Assembly (NCBI GenBank): GCA_032871835.1
Contig: CM065298.1
Coordinates: 8,419,596 to 8,483,595 of the forward strand
Reading direction: 5' to 3'
From: Dipteronia dyeriana
Taxonomy: Eukaryota > Streptophyta > Magnoliopsida > Sapindales > Sapindaceae
DNA: 64,000 bases
The notes under the pieces: model-generated
Told to the model about the DNA's origin: nothing
The model's input: the letters and a program-made list of their open reading frames with translations, nothing else
The model's database searches: none
Program-made: the position numbers and the translations under genes
Shown: one piece after another, positions 1 through 8,006 of the stretch
Layout of the letters: each line of letters begins with the position of its first letter
How positions within the stretch are numbered: position 1 is the stretch's first letter

Positions 1-936
1 TTCCTGTACCATGTTCTTCTCTTCTAGGATTTCTAGGATTTCTTCTTGTTTTTTTCGAAAAGGGGTATAATTGGTGTATCTGCCTCAGTACTTCTCTGTG
101 GATTGTTCAGCATTTCGCCCATTGCCCCCGTCTTTGCTTTTCTCCTTACCGTTTTCTTTCTGTTTTTCCTTTTGATTTTGCCCCTTGGATTTGGTATCCT
201 TCTGTTCGGGCTTTCCTCCGTGCATATAGCTCCCTCCTGTAGCTAACTCTTCCTCCTCGGCCAATGCGTATCCTCCCGCCATATCCATCATGTCAGCATA
301 TCTGGTCAGTCGAGCTCTTCTCAAATCAAAAGATAGCCGTCCATTCTACAAATTATTGATGAATACAGTGATTATGGCTTCATCGTTTGCACTGTCAATC
401 TTTGATACCGCTTGGCCGAATCTCCCTAGGTATTTCTTCAGTGACTTATCTTTCCATTGTTTTATCTGAGCAAGGTGAGCCACTGACTTCTTCCTGTGAA
501 CGTTACTCAGGAATTGCCTTGAGAAGCTCCTGCTCAGTTCATTGAAACTTTTTATGCTTGTTGAAGGTAACCTCCCGAACCACCTCGACCCCTTGTCTCC
601 CAGAGTTTGTGGGAAATTGAGACATAATAAGGGATCGCTGTGGGCATACTGGGCTATGGCGCTTTTATAGCGTCTCACGTGCTCTTTTGGATATGTATCT
701 TTTTTTAATTGCTCCACATGCGGCATCCTGAATCTTTTTGGGAAAGGGGTCCGTAAAATTTCCCTGGTGAATGGACTATCAGAGTCATCGTCGGATAGAT
801 CGTTATAGCCATAACGTCTGACCAGCGCTTCCATCTGACGCCTGTTATTCTCGACTTCTCGAGTTAGGCTCTGGATTGTAACATCTCTATTTCCCATCGG
901 ACTTCCTCGACGATTAAACCGCTGGGTTATCGTCAT
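1..936 (-). pseudogene. Retrotransposon gag (Tat/Athila-like), interrupted
   Basis: The start is the ATG at 934-936 (MTITQRF...). The frame runs with gag-type features: FTREILRTPFPKRFRMP, a H-VRRYKSAIAQY helix region, the TLGDKGSRWFGRLPSTSI block and a Q-KDKSLKKYLGRF block, matching the order of plant Ty3/gypsy gag capsids. An in-frame TAG at 346-348 interrupts it. The same frame then continues (LRRARLTRYADMMD..., a charged Lys/Glu/Gly linker) to a TGA at 85-87 and resumes to the window edge (YTPFRKKQEEIL). With two stops it is probably inactive. Pol lies outside the window. Confidence 0.65.
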
Positions 937-1477
937 TCTTTTCTCAGACTCTTCACTCTGGTGCTGGACCTCTCATGTGACTCCATGATGACGTTTGCGA
1001 TGGTGTTGATCACTGTCTTCTGATAATGACTGACCTCTACGCCGGTCGTATTTACGATGTCTCGCTCGTACTGTTTGATTGTGGTCCAGCCTCTGGTGAG
1101 GTTGTTCCTCTTTAGGTGTTTCCTGCCCAGCCGGGTTGGTTGGGGAAGAGTTCCTTCTGGTTTTCGGTATAATTATTCCTGGCTCAACCACCACCGAATG
1201 GAGCCTTACGGGTGGAGGATTGGGAGTATGTGCTCCTGCAGCCAGTAAATCAACCGTCTGTCACCAATTGCTGTAATACCTCTTGGAAACACAACGCCAG
1301 ATCTCTGTTGGTTGGAGAAACTTGCTGGATCCCTGCTAGGTGTGCAGGCTGGTTTTCTGTGTTTGCTGCTGGATCTCGTGACGTGTTGCCAATATGGAAA
1401 TAGCCTGGTGATTTTTGGTCATTCCCTGAACTACTTCTGTTTCCAGCTATTGCTTTTAACAAGGTCGGAGGTTCAAC

Positions 1478-1495
1478 CCCCTCCTTCTAGCGCCA
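1478..1495 (-). other. Primer binding site of the Tat/Athila-like element
   Basis: On the minus strand, TGGCGCTAGAAGG follows the LTR end by two bases. TGGCGC is a usual start for primer sites matching tRNAs whose 3' end is GCGCCA. The plus strand here reads like a tRNA 3' half (GGTTCAACC, then CTAGCGCCA), so complementarity may extend into the T-arm. The exact tRNA is not identified. Confidence 0.5.
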
Positions 1496-1497
1496 AT

Positions 1498-2310
1498 TGT
1501 TGTTGTCTATTTCTGGATCGTATCAGAAAAGCCAACAAGGATTGGATTTTGGCTATTAATTCAAAGAGAAAGAGATTCAGAGAGAGTAACGAATACACAA
1601 GTTTTACGTGGTAAAACTCCGATGATCTGAGAAACGTCCACGGGTGGTTGAAAGATCAACCAAGACAAAATCCACTATGAAAATATGATGTTTACAAGCT
1701 CTCGATCTCTCTTTCTTCTCTTGTATTTTTTTGTTGCTTGTTGTGTATGCTATATTGCCTATATATTTTTTGGACGTGATTATAGGTCTATTTATATGTT
1801 TATAGAACCCTAATCTGCTTTGTACAAGTAATACAAGATCTTTATATTTAATTGTGATTTTGGTTACTTATTTGAAGTACATTTGTCTTCTTTCCTGTTT
1901 CGGAGGCTAGTAATGAGATTAAATGCGATTCTAGTAGCATAGTCTGATTAGGACTTATTTCCTTATAAGAGTATAGACTTCTTGGAGAATCAGAAGTGTT
2001 CTCGGAGGAGAAACCCTTTATGCTTAACATTCTCTTTCTTTAGAATCCTTCTTTAATAAGGAGCATTTTGACTTGACTTGTGGACTACTCTCTAAGCTTC
2101 TTACTCGGTTGTCCTGCTTATCTCGAGTATAATGTTAAGTATGCTGGTATCGAATGACGTCTCATGATCCGAGTGAAAAATGTCGTTTTACTCACCTCGA
2201 GTAAGTTTAATCGTTTTGATACTTGTTTACTCGGGCTTCTTCTCCTTAATGATGCCTTGTAGGATATTTTCTGAGTGCCTATTTGGGCGTCCACCTGGCA
2301 ATTTTCTCCT
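1498..2310 (-). repeat. 5' LTR of the Tat/Athila-like element (outer edge approximate)
   Basis: The inner edge is set by the TG/CA rule: on the minus strand the LTR ends ...ACAACA, then two bases, then the primer binding site beginning TGGCGC. The outer edge is inferred from where similarity to receptor kinase coding sequence starts (about 2320), and could be wrong by tens of bases. A minus-strand TATA box lies inside at 1788-1796. Confidence 0.5.
1788..1796 (-). promoter_or_regulatory. TATA box of the Tat/Athila-like LTR
   Basis: The minus strand reads TATAAATAG at this position. It is about 290 bases upstream of the inner LTR edge, a reasonable place for the U3/R promoter of a plant LTR. 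Confidence 0.5.
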
Positions 2311-2319
2311 TCCTATCAA

Positions 2320-3165
2320 TGACGTGTATGCTTGATAAAATTCACATATGACAGATCTCTTTGAGATAATAATTTCTAAATCAACGATCACAAGAATAAT
2401 GAACGTGAGAATACTTACTTGAGTCAATAGATCAATTGCTCGCTTGCCCAAGGCGATATTAGAAAGATAGTTGATTTGAGATTACAAGGAAATTTTCACT
2501 TTAACTCGGTCTAGAAAGTTGTGGAAGTAGCAATGGCTTGTTTATATCCTGCTAATAGAAGGCCAGCCATGACCCTGGAATTAAATTAATATTTGGCAAC
2601 AGAGATAGCTTAGAGTAATAAATCAGACGGTGGTTTCGATTATAACAATTCGATCAATCATATGGTCAGCATGAATCTTGGCACTACTTAGCCAAATCCT
2701 AGACCAAGGTCGATCTTCTTGCATCAAAATATATATATTTTTTTAAACAGCAATTTATATAACAGAAAAAACAAAAGCAACCTAGCATAAACAGGGGAAA
2801 ACAACCAGACCACCAACAAGAAGTAGCCAAAGAACACAACGGGCTCCAGAGTAAGGAAACCAAAAAACCAAGAAAACAGGTGCAAGCAAAAACAGGACTA
2901 AACAGGCACAAACCCAAAAACACTATCACACACCCCAAAAAAATTATCTCCCCATTCAAAGTTGCCCCCTGCTTAGCCAACCTATCAGCCATATCGTTAA
3001 GGCCTCTCGAGCAGTGCTTCACAGTAATGTTACCGAGATGAAGGAGCATAGACCGGATATCCGCTATCAAATCCCACAGGCAAAGTTTACCAAAATCATT
3101 GTTGCATCAAAATATGGTGTGCAGAGTTGTGAAACTTGCTTGCAAACATAGCTATACATTATGGT
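2320..3165 (+). pseudogene. 3' end of a malectin-like LRR receptor kinase pseudogene
   Basis: This stretch aligns base by base with the last exon (42778-43204) and the start of the 3' flank of the intact receptor kinase gene at 38.4-43.2 kb. Shared blocks include GAGATAATAA, TTGCCCAAGGCGATAT, GTGGAAGTAGCAATGGCTTG and TTTGGCAACAGAGAT, and the tail has GCATCAAAATATGGTGT against GAAGCAAAACATGGTGT. Read in the kinase frame it has several stops and indels, so it cannot encode a kinase. It is split by a LINE fragment at 2733-3101. The 5' side is lost at the Tat/Athila-like element near 2310. Its orientation matches that of the intact gene, which suggests an old tandem duplicate. Confidence 0.8.
2733..3101 (-). 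mobile_element. 5'-truncated LINE fragment with RNase H C-terminus, 14-bp TSD
   Basis: The 14-base sequence TTGCATCAAAATAT occurs at 2719-2732 and again at 3102-3115, flanking this segment exactly. The minus strand encodes the end of a plant LINE RNase H domain: FGKLCLWDLIADIR, then HLGNITVKHCSRGLNDMADRLAKQG, carrying the N-x-x-A-D-x-L-A-K signature. This is followed by a 3' untranslated part and an A/T-rich tail at the low-coordinate end. The structure (severe 5' truncation, A-rich 3' tail, long target duplication) is that of target-primed reverse transcription. The target is the receptor kinase pseudogene, so the LINE is younger than that duplicate. Confidence 0.85.
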
Positions 3166-3360
3166 CTTAATTATATAGAATATACCACTTCTAATATATA
3201 GAACAATAGGTCCAGCCAAATCAATGTTTACATATTTGTAAGGTCCATCTCATTCAGGCCCAATTGAAAGGCCCAATTTGAATAGAAAAAAAATTGGATA
3301 AGCGTAAAGCAGAAAAGCCATCAGGTGATTAAGCCTAGGTGATTTGTATGGTTGACAGGC

Positions 3361-3426
3361 AGCTGTGAGCTTAGTTAATTAGCTCACAACTTCAGCTGTG
3401 AGCTTAGTTAATTAGCTCACAACTTC
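3361..3426 (+). repeat. Tandem duplication of the palindromic upstream motif in E1 LTR
   Basis: A 33-base unit occurs twice, at 3361-3393 and 3394-3426. Each unit contains the inverted repeat TGTGAGCT...AGCTCACA with a 9-base spacer. Other LTR copies of the family, including the E1 3' LTR, carry it once, just upstream of the TATA box. It may be a promoter element; function is inferred only from position and conservation. Confidence 0.8.
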
Positions 3427-3445
3427 AACTGTGTCCTTCCACAAG

Positions 3446-3460
3446 TATATATATATATAT
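3446..3460 (+). promoter_or_regulatory. TATA box of E1 5' LTR
   Basis: TATATATATATATAT follows CCTTCCACAAG, a context conserved in every LTR of the family (CCTTCCATAAGTATATATA). It is about 210 bases into the LTR, which implies a short U3 and more than 1.3 kb of R plus U5. Confidence 0.6.
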
Positions 3461-4340
3461 TGGAGGATAAACGTTGTAAGAGCTAGAAAGCAGTAGAATC
3501 CAACGGAAGAAAGGAAAGAGAAGGAAAAGAAAAGAAGATGAAGTAAGGGAACCTAACATACTCGGTCTGAATTAAGCTTGACGTCTAAGTTGTGAGTGAA
3601 TTAAGTTTTCAGTTATGTTTTTAACTCAAGTTTACAATTTTATGCTCTGATTGCTACAAATCATTTTAAGCTTTATTTCCTTTTATAATTGATTGTGATT
3701 ATACAGAGAACTGAAAGTATGTTTTATGCTTATATTAGCATTCAGAATCAGTATAATATTTTTATGAATTATCAAGAAGAGATTATGATTTTTATAAAAG
3801 CACCGGGTCTGTACCCTTCCCCAGTTATAATTATTGTTGGCTTTTGGGGCCGTTCTACACATGTGTATGTCAGATGAGTCGCTCTAGAAGTGCATGACCA
3901 AAGAAAGAGTAATAGAGTCACTCTGCACTTGTATGACCGGAAGTTATTCCCGACTCTGTGTTTTGTCCGAAGTAATTCAGCTTACATATTGAAGATATCC
4001 CTTAGTACTAATTTGGTGTAGATTAAGATCTTATCAATTTTCTTACTCTTGTTCAGAAAAGAGATGCATTCAGTTTATTCAGTTTATTCAGCACGAAAGT
4101 ATATGTATTATCTTATACTATGTATTACTGAATGCATATTGTAAAGTGGTATAGAAAAGTGTTTTTAAGAGTTTTCATTCACTCACTGGGTGTTAGCGCT
4201 CATCCTTTCACTCTTAAATATTTATCTAGGTAGCTGCTCTGTTGTGCGGACTCAGAAGTTTTGAGGTGGGCCACTCGATGACATCATGAAGCATAAAAGT
4301 CATGCATTTTTAATTTTCATGTACATATTTAGAAATATGA

Positions 4341-4540
4341 GGTCGGCATGGTCAGGACCGTAGGCATGGTCGGGATGGTAGGCATGGTCAGGATGTGGTC
4401 GGAATTCTACTCGGTCTGTTCGGCCTACTTTACCTACTCGGCCTATTCGGCCAACTTGACCTACTCGGTCCACTCGGCCCATTCGGTCTACTCGACCTAC
4501 TCAGGTTTCTTACTCGGCCTGCTCAGTTTTCTAGTCGGGA
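4341..4540 (+). repeat. LTR minisatellite (GGTCGGGATGGTAGGCAT / TACTCGGCC units)
   Basis: Two adjoining degenerate arrays are present. The first repeats GGTCGGGAYGGTAGGCAT at about 18 bases, and the second repeats TACTCGGCCYACTYGGCC at 9-18 bases. The number and order of units differ in every LTR copy in the window. Open frames through it (Gly-Arg-Val or Ser-Ala-Tyr repeats) arise from the periodicity and are not genes. Confidence 0.85.
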
Positions 4541-4809
4541 CAGACTGGTGTGTTAGTTTTTTAAGTGGTCGGTTTTTGGTCCGATCAAATATTTTTGACT
4601 AACTTTTTGTAACGAACGAAAATAAGAAAAGAAATTGCAATTGTGTACATTTTGTACTCTCCAATATTTTCCTTACATTTATTTATGTTTAAAAGCAAGT
4701 ATTTTCTATGGAAATTTTAGTAGAAAGTTCTTTTATCATGCTAGTAAAAGTTCAGCCCACAGGGTCTCCCTCGTACTTAAGAGAGGAGTCAGGGTGGGTC
4801 TTGTCAACT

Positions 4810-4821
4810 TGGTATCAGAGC
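4810..4821 (+). other. E1 primer binding site (initiator tRNA-Met type)
   Basis: TGGTATCAGAGC starts three bases after the LTR end. It is the standard primer site complementary to the 3' end of plant initiator tRNA-Met. Confidence 0.9.
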
Positions 4822-4905
4822 ACGGTTTATAATTCCTTAGACCACAGTAATTGTTTGCTTTTAGTTTCATGCATTTAAGCATAACTTTGATTTTGTAACA
4901 GCATC

Positions 4906-6174
4906 ATGCTTCGAGTTGGCCGCCCACGCACAAGACAGGTAGCTGACCTTAGATAGAGGAGTGGTAACCAAGGTGAAAACGAGATAGAATCACACCCTCA
5001 ACCACCTATAGCTCAACCTCATGTACCGAAACCTACGGAAGAACCAATGGATAGGATTGCAGAACTGTTGACTGCGATGGTCCAGTACCAAACGCGAGTG
5101 CTTGAAAATTCAATTGAGCATGTACGAAAGTTGGGAACTACTAATTTTGAGGGAACTGGAGATCCAGATAGTGCTAGTTCTTGGTTGAATTAACTAGAAC
5201 GTGTATTCGAAGTTATAAGGTGCACCGATGAACATAAGGTTTCTTTTGCTATGTTTTTGCTAAAGGAAAAAGCATATGATTGGTGGGCCTCAGTTCAACG
5301 AAGAACTCCTGAAGGATTTACTTGGGAGGATTTTAAGAAGCAATTTAATGATCATTATTATCCCCGTTTCTATCAAAATTTGAAAAGAGCTGCATTTTTC
5401 AAACTAGTACAGGGATCTATGACAGTAGAAGAGTATGAGAAGAAATTTACAAAACTTTCGAGGGTTGCTCTGTATGTAGTCACTGATGAAGAGAATAAGT
5501 GTAGAAAATTTGAAGATGGACTTCGATCGGAAATTAAGACAATAGTGACTACTTCTGGACATGTTGAGTTTGGTAAGTTTTTTGAAGCTGCATTGAGAGT
5601 TGAGAGAGGCCTTAATGACTCTCGCAGATTTGAACATTAGAAGCAAAAGTGTAGTAACTGGCCAGTAGGAGGCTCTTATGGAAAAATGCCAAAGGCAATA
5701 GGCAGTTTTTCAGGTCAGACTAGTAATTATCAACAGAGTCGTGGACCTGGTTCTAGCCAAGCCTCAGTCCAGTAACCAATGGGTAGTCGGCAACAGAGTG
5801 TTAGTATGGGTAGAGGTTGGCATCCTCTATGTTCGACTTGCGGAAAACATCATGATGGTGAGTGTTATTTGGGGAAATCAGGTTGTTATCAATGTGGGCA
5901 ACCTAGACAATTAAAAAAAGATTGCCCCGAGTTAATTCAGAGAGGCAATGAAGAAAGAAAGATAGATTTTCAACCAATGAAAAGTGGCGCTGGTCAGATT
6001 CAAGGACAAAGGGGATCCCGAGTAGGAAGATCTACAACTACAGGGAAAACCCAAGCTAGCGCAGCAGGGGTTGGAGGTAACCAACAGAGAGGTCAATCGG
6101 GCAGACCTCATACTCAGGCAAGGGTTTTTGCTATGACTCAACAAGATGTCGAGACCACTCTAGATGTCGTTACA
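4906..6174 (+). pseudogene. E1 gag (Tekay/Del type), broken
   Basis: ATG at 4906 opens the family's gag-pol frame, with the same N-terminus as the other copies (RVGRPRTR...). The capsid region includes WWASVQRRTPEG, the FNDHYYPRFY block, MTVEEYEKKFTKLSR and KFEDGLRSEIK. Further on is a CxxCGKHHDGECY segment and a CCHC knuckle, CYQCGQPRQLKKDC. In-frame stops occur after VADLR, at SSWLN, at RRFEH (5638-5640) and at VQ before PMGSRQQ. The frame is cut at 6174 by E2 and continues at 13338 as protease. In a live element this would be the structural protein of the virus-like particle. Confidence 0.85.
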
Positions 6175-7905
6175 TGTAACACCCATGTCTTTCAGGCCCA
6201 ATTGAAAGGCCCAATTTGAAAAGAAAAAAAATTTGGATAAACGTGTAGCAGAAAAGGCATCAGGTGAGTAAGCCGAAGTGAATTGCATGACTGACAGACA
6301 GTTGTAAGCTTAAAAGGCATCAAGTGAGTAAGCCTAAGTGAATTGCATGGTGAAAGGCAGCTGTGAGCTTAGTTAATTTGCTCATAACTTCAGCTGTGTC
6401 CTTTCATAAGTATATATATTAGAGGATAAACATTGTAAGAGCTAGAAAGCAGTAGAATCCAGCGGAGGAAAGGAAAGAGAATGAGAAGTCAGTTAATCTC
6501 TCTCTCTAGTGATTATAGATTTCAGTTGATTCTTCTTTGATATCCAGCTTCTAATTAGATCTTGTGATTGTTAGGGAAAGAAGACGAAGGGAACCTAGCA
6601 TACTCAGTCTGAATTAAGCTTGATGTCTAAGTTGTGAGTGAATAAGTTTTCAGTTTTGTTTTTAACTCAAAAGTTTCCAGCTTTATGCTTAAGATTAATT
6701 GTTGCAAATCTTTTAAGCTTTATTATCTTTTATGATGGTGATGATACAGAGAACTGAAAGTATATGTTTTATGCTTATATTAGCATTCAGAATCAGTTAT
6801 ATTATTTTTATGAATTATCAAGAAGAGATTGTGATTTCTACAAAAGCACCATGTATGTACCCTTCCCGATTTATGATTATCGTTGGCTTTTGGGGCCGTT
6901 CTACACATGTGTATGTCATAGAGTCACTCTGTAACTGCATGACCAGAGAGAGAAATAGAGTCGCTCTGCACTTGTATGACTAGAGAGTCGCTTTGCCCGA
7001 GCATGACTAGAGAAAGAGTAATTGAGTTGCTCTGCACGGGTATGACCAGAAGTTATTCATGACTCTGCGTTTGCCTGAAGTAATTCAGCTTACGTATTGA
7101 GGATATCCCTGGGTACAAATTTGGCACAGATTAAGATTTTATAAAGTATCTTACTCTTGTTTAGAAAAGAGATGCATTCAGTTTTTTCAGTTTATTAAGT
7201 ATGAAAGTAGATATATTATCGTATACCATGTATTAATGAATGCTTATTGTAAAGTGGTTTAGAAAAGTGTTTTAAAAGTTTTTATTCACTCACTGGGCGT
7301 TAGCGCTCATCTTTTCACTCTTAAATATTTATCCAGGTAGCTGCTCGGTTGTATGAACTTAGAAGTTTAGAGGTGGGCCACTCGATGACATCATGAAGCA
7401 TAAAAGTCATGCATTTTAAATTGTCATGTACATATTTAGAAATATAAGGTCGGCATGGTCAGGACAGTAGGTATGGTCGAGACGGTAGGTATGGTCGAGA
7501 CGGTAGGCATGGTCGGGACGGTAGGCATGGTCGGGACATGGTCGGATTTCTACTCGGCCCACTTGACCTACTCGGCCCATATGGCCTATTAGGCCTACTC
7601 GGGTTTCTTACTCGGCCTGCTTGGATTTCTTGTTGGGACGGACTGATGTGTTAGTTTTTTTAAGTGGTCGGTTTTTTATCCGATCGGTCATTTTTGACTA
7701 ACTTTTTGTAACGAACGAAAATAAGAAAAGAAATTGCAATTGTGTATATTTTGTACTCTCCAATATTTTCCTTACATTTATTTATGTTTAAAAGCAAGTA
7801 TTTTCTATGGAAACTACAGTAGAAAGTTCTTTTATCATGATAGAAAAAGTTCAGCCCACAGGGTCTCCCTCGTACTCTAGAGAGGAGTCGGGGTGGGTCC
7901 CGTCA
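6175..7905 (+). repeat. E2 5' LTR
   Basis: It starts TGTAACACCCATGTC, ends ...GTCCCGTCA and is followed by the TGGTATCAGAGC primer site at 7909-7920. A tandem duplication of about 60 bases at roughly 6256-6372 (AAGGCATCARGTGAGTAAGC units) is missing from the 3' LTR and accounts for most of the length difference. The TATA box is at 6409-6419. Confidence 0.9.
6920..7060 (+). repeat. GAGTCGCTCTGC / ATGACCAGA degenerate repeats in LTR
   Basis: Four units of roughly 30-45 bases, each with GAGTCGCTCTGC followed by ATGACCAGAGA. The same array sits at the same LTR position in every family member (for example about 12340-12460, 23873-24003, 57744-57872), with different unit numbers. It is an internal LTR minisatellite; function unknown. 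Confidence 0.8.
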
Positions 7906-7908
7906 ACT

Positions 7909-7920
7909 TGGTATCAGAGC
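7909..7920 (+). other. E2 primer binding site
   Basis: TGGTATCAGAGC lies three bases after the LTR terminus, the same initiator tRNA-Met type as in E1. Confidence 0.9.
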
Positions 7921-8006
7921 ACGGTTTATAATTCCGTAGACCACAGAGTAATTGTTTTCATTTAGTTTCATGCATTTAAGCATAACTTTGATTTTGTAAC
8001 AGTATC

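Larger units (their letters stand above)
1..2310 (-). mobile_element. Ty3/gypsy LTR retrotransposon, Tat/Athila-like, 5' portion
   Basis: Reading the minus strand from about 2310 down to 1, I see an LTR, a primer binding site, a leader of about 550 bases and a gag frame that leaves the window at base 1. The gag differs from that of the chromovirus family filling the rest of the window and resembles the Tat/Athila type. The element appears to be inserted in, and to truncate, the receptor kinase pseudogene that begins near 2320. The other LTR and the target duplication lie outside the window, so the outer boundary near 2310 is approximate. Confidence 0.6.
3237..4806 (+). repeat. E1 5' LTR
   Basis: It starts at TGTAAGG and ends ...CTTGTCA, followed by AC and the TGGTATCAGAGC primer site. 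In order it contains a polypurine/AT leader, a tandemly duplicated palindromic motif (3361-3426), a TATA box (3446-3460), GAGTCGCTCTGC-type degenerate repeats near 3876-3960, and a TACTCGGCC/GGTCGGGATGG minisatellite (4341-4540). Only one copy of the roughly 45-base terminal motif (CCCTCGTACT...GAGGAGTC) is present, which places it in the single-copy LTR subfamily with E2 and E10. Confidence 0.88.

Noticed and set aside
46..246. Hydrophobic 66-residue open frame on the plus strand
   Set aside because: It is antisense to the charged linker of the gag frame; the hydrophobic reading is a shadow of Lys/Glu codons.
1465..1497. tRNA gene
   Set aside because: Only a 3'-half resemblance is present, at the primer binding site; there is no anticodon arm or acceptor 5' strand.
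2699..3070. 123-residue protein with a hydrophobic C-terminal half
   Set aside because: Only the first 40 or so residues are the LINE RNase H end; the rest is 3' untranslated LINE sequence and A-rich tail.
4300..4482. Open frame encoding Gly-Arg-Val repeats, and its opposite-strand Ser-Ala-Tyr partner
   Set aside because: It lies entirely in the LTR minisatellite; the frame stays open because of the 9/18-base periodicity. The same artefact recurs in other LTRs.
6920..7060. Regularly spaced repeats that could suggest a CRISPR-like array
   Set aside because: Units are degenerate, spacing varies, the array recurs inside every LTR and the genome is a plant.
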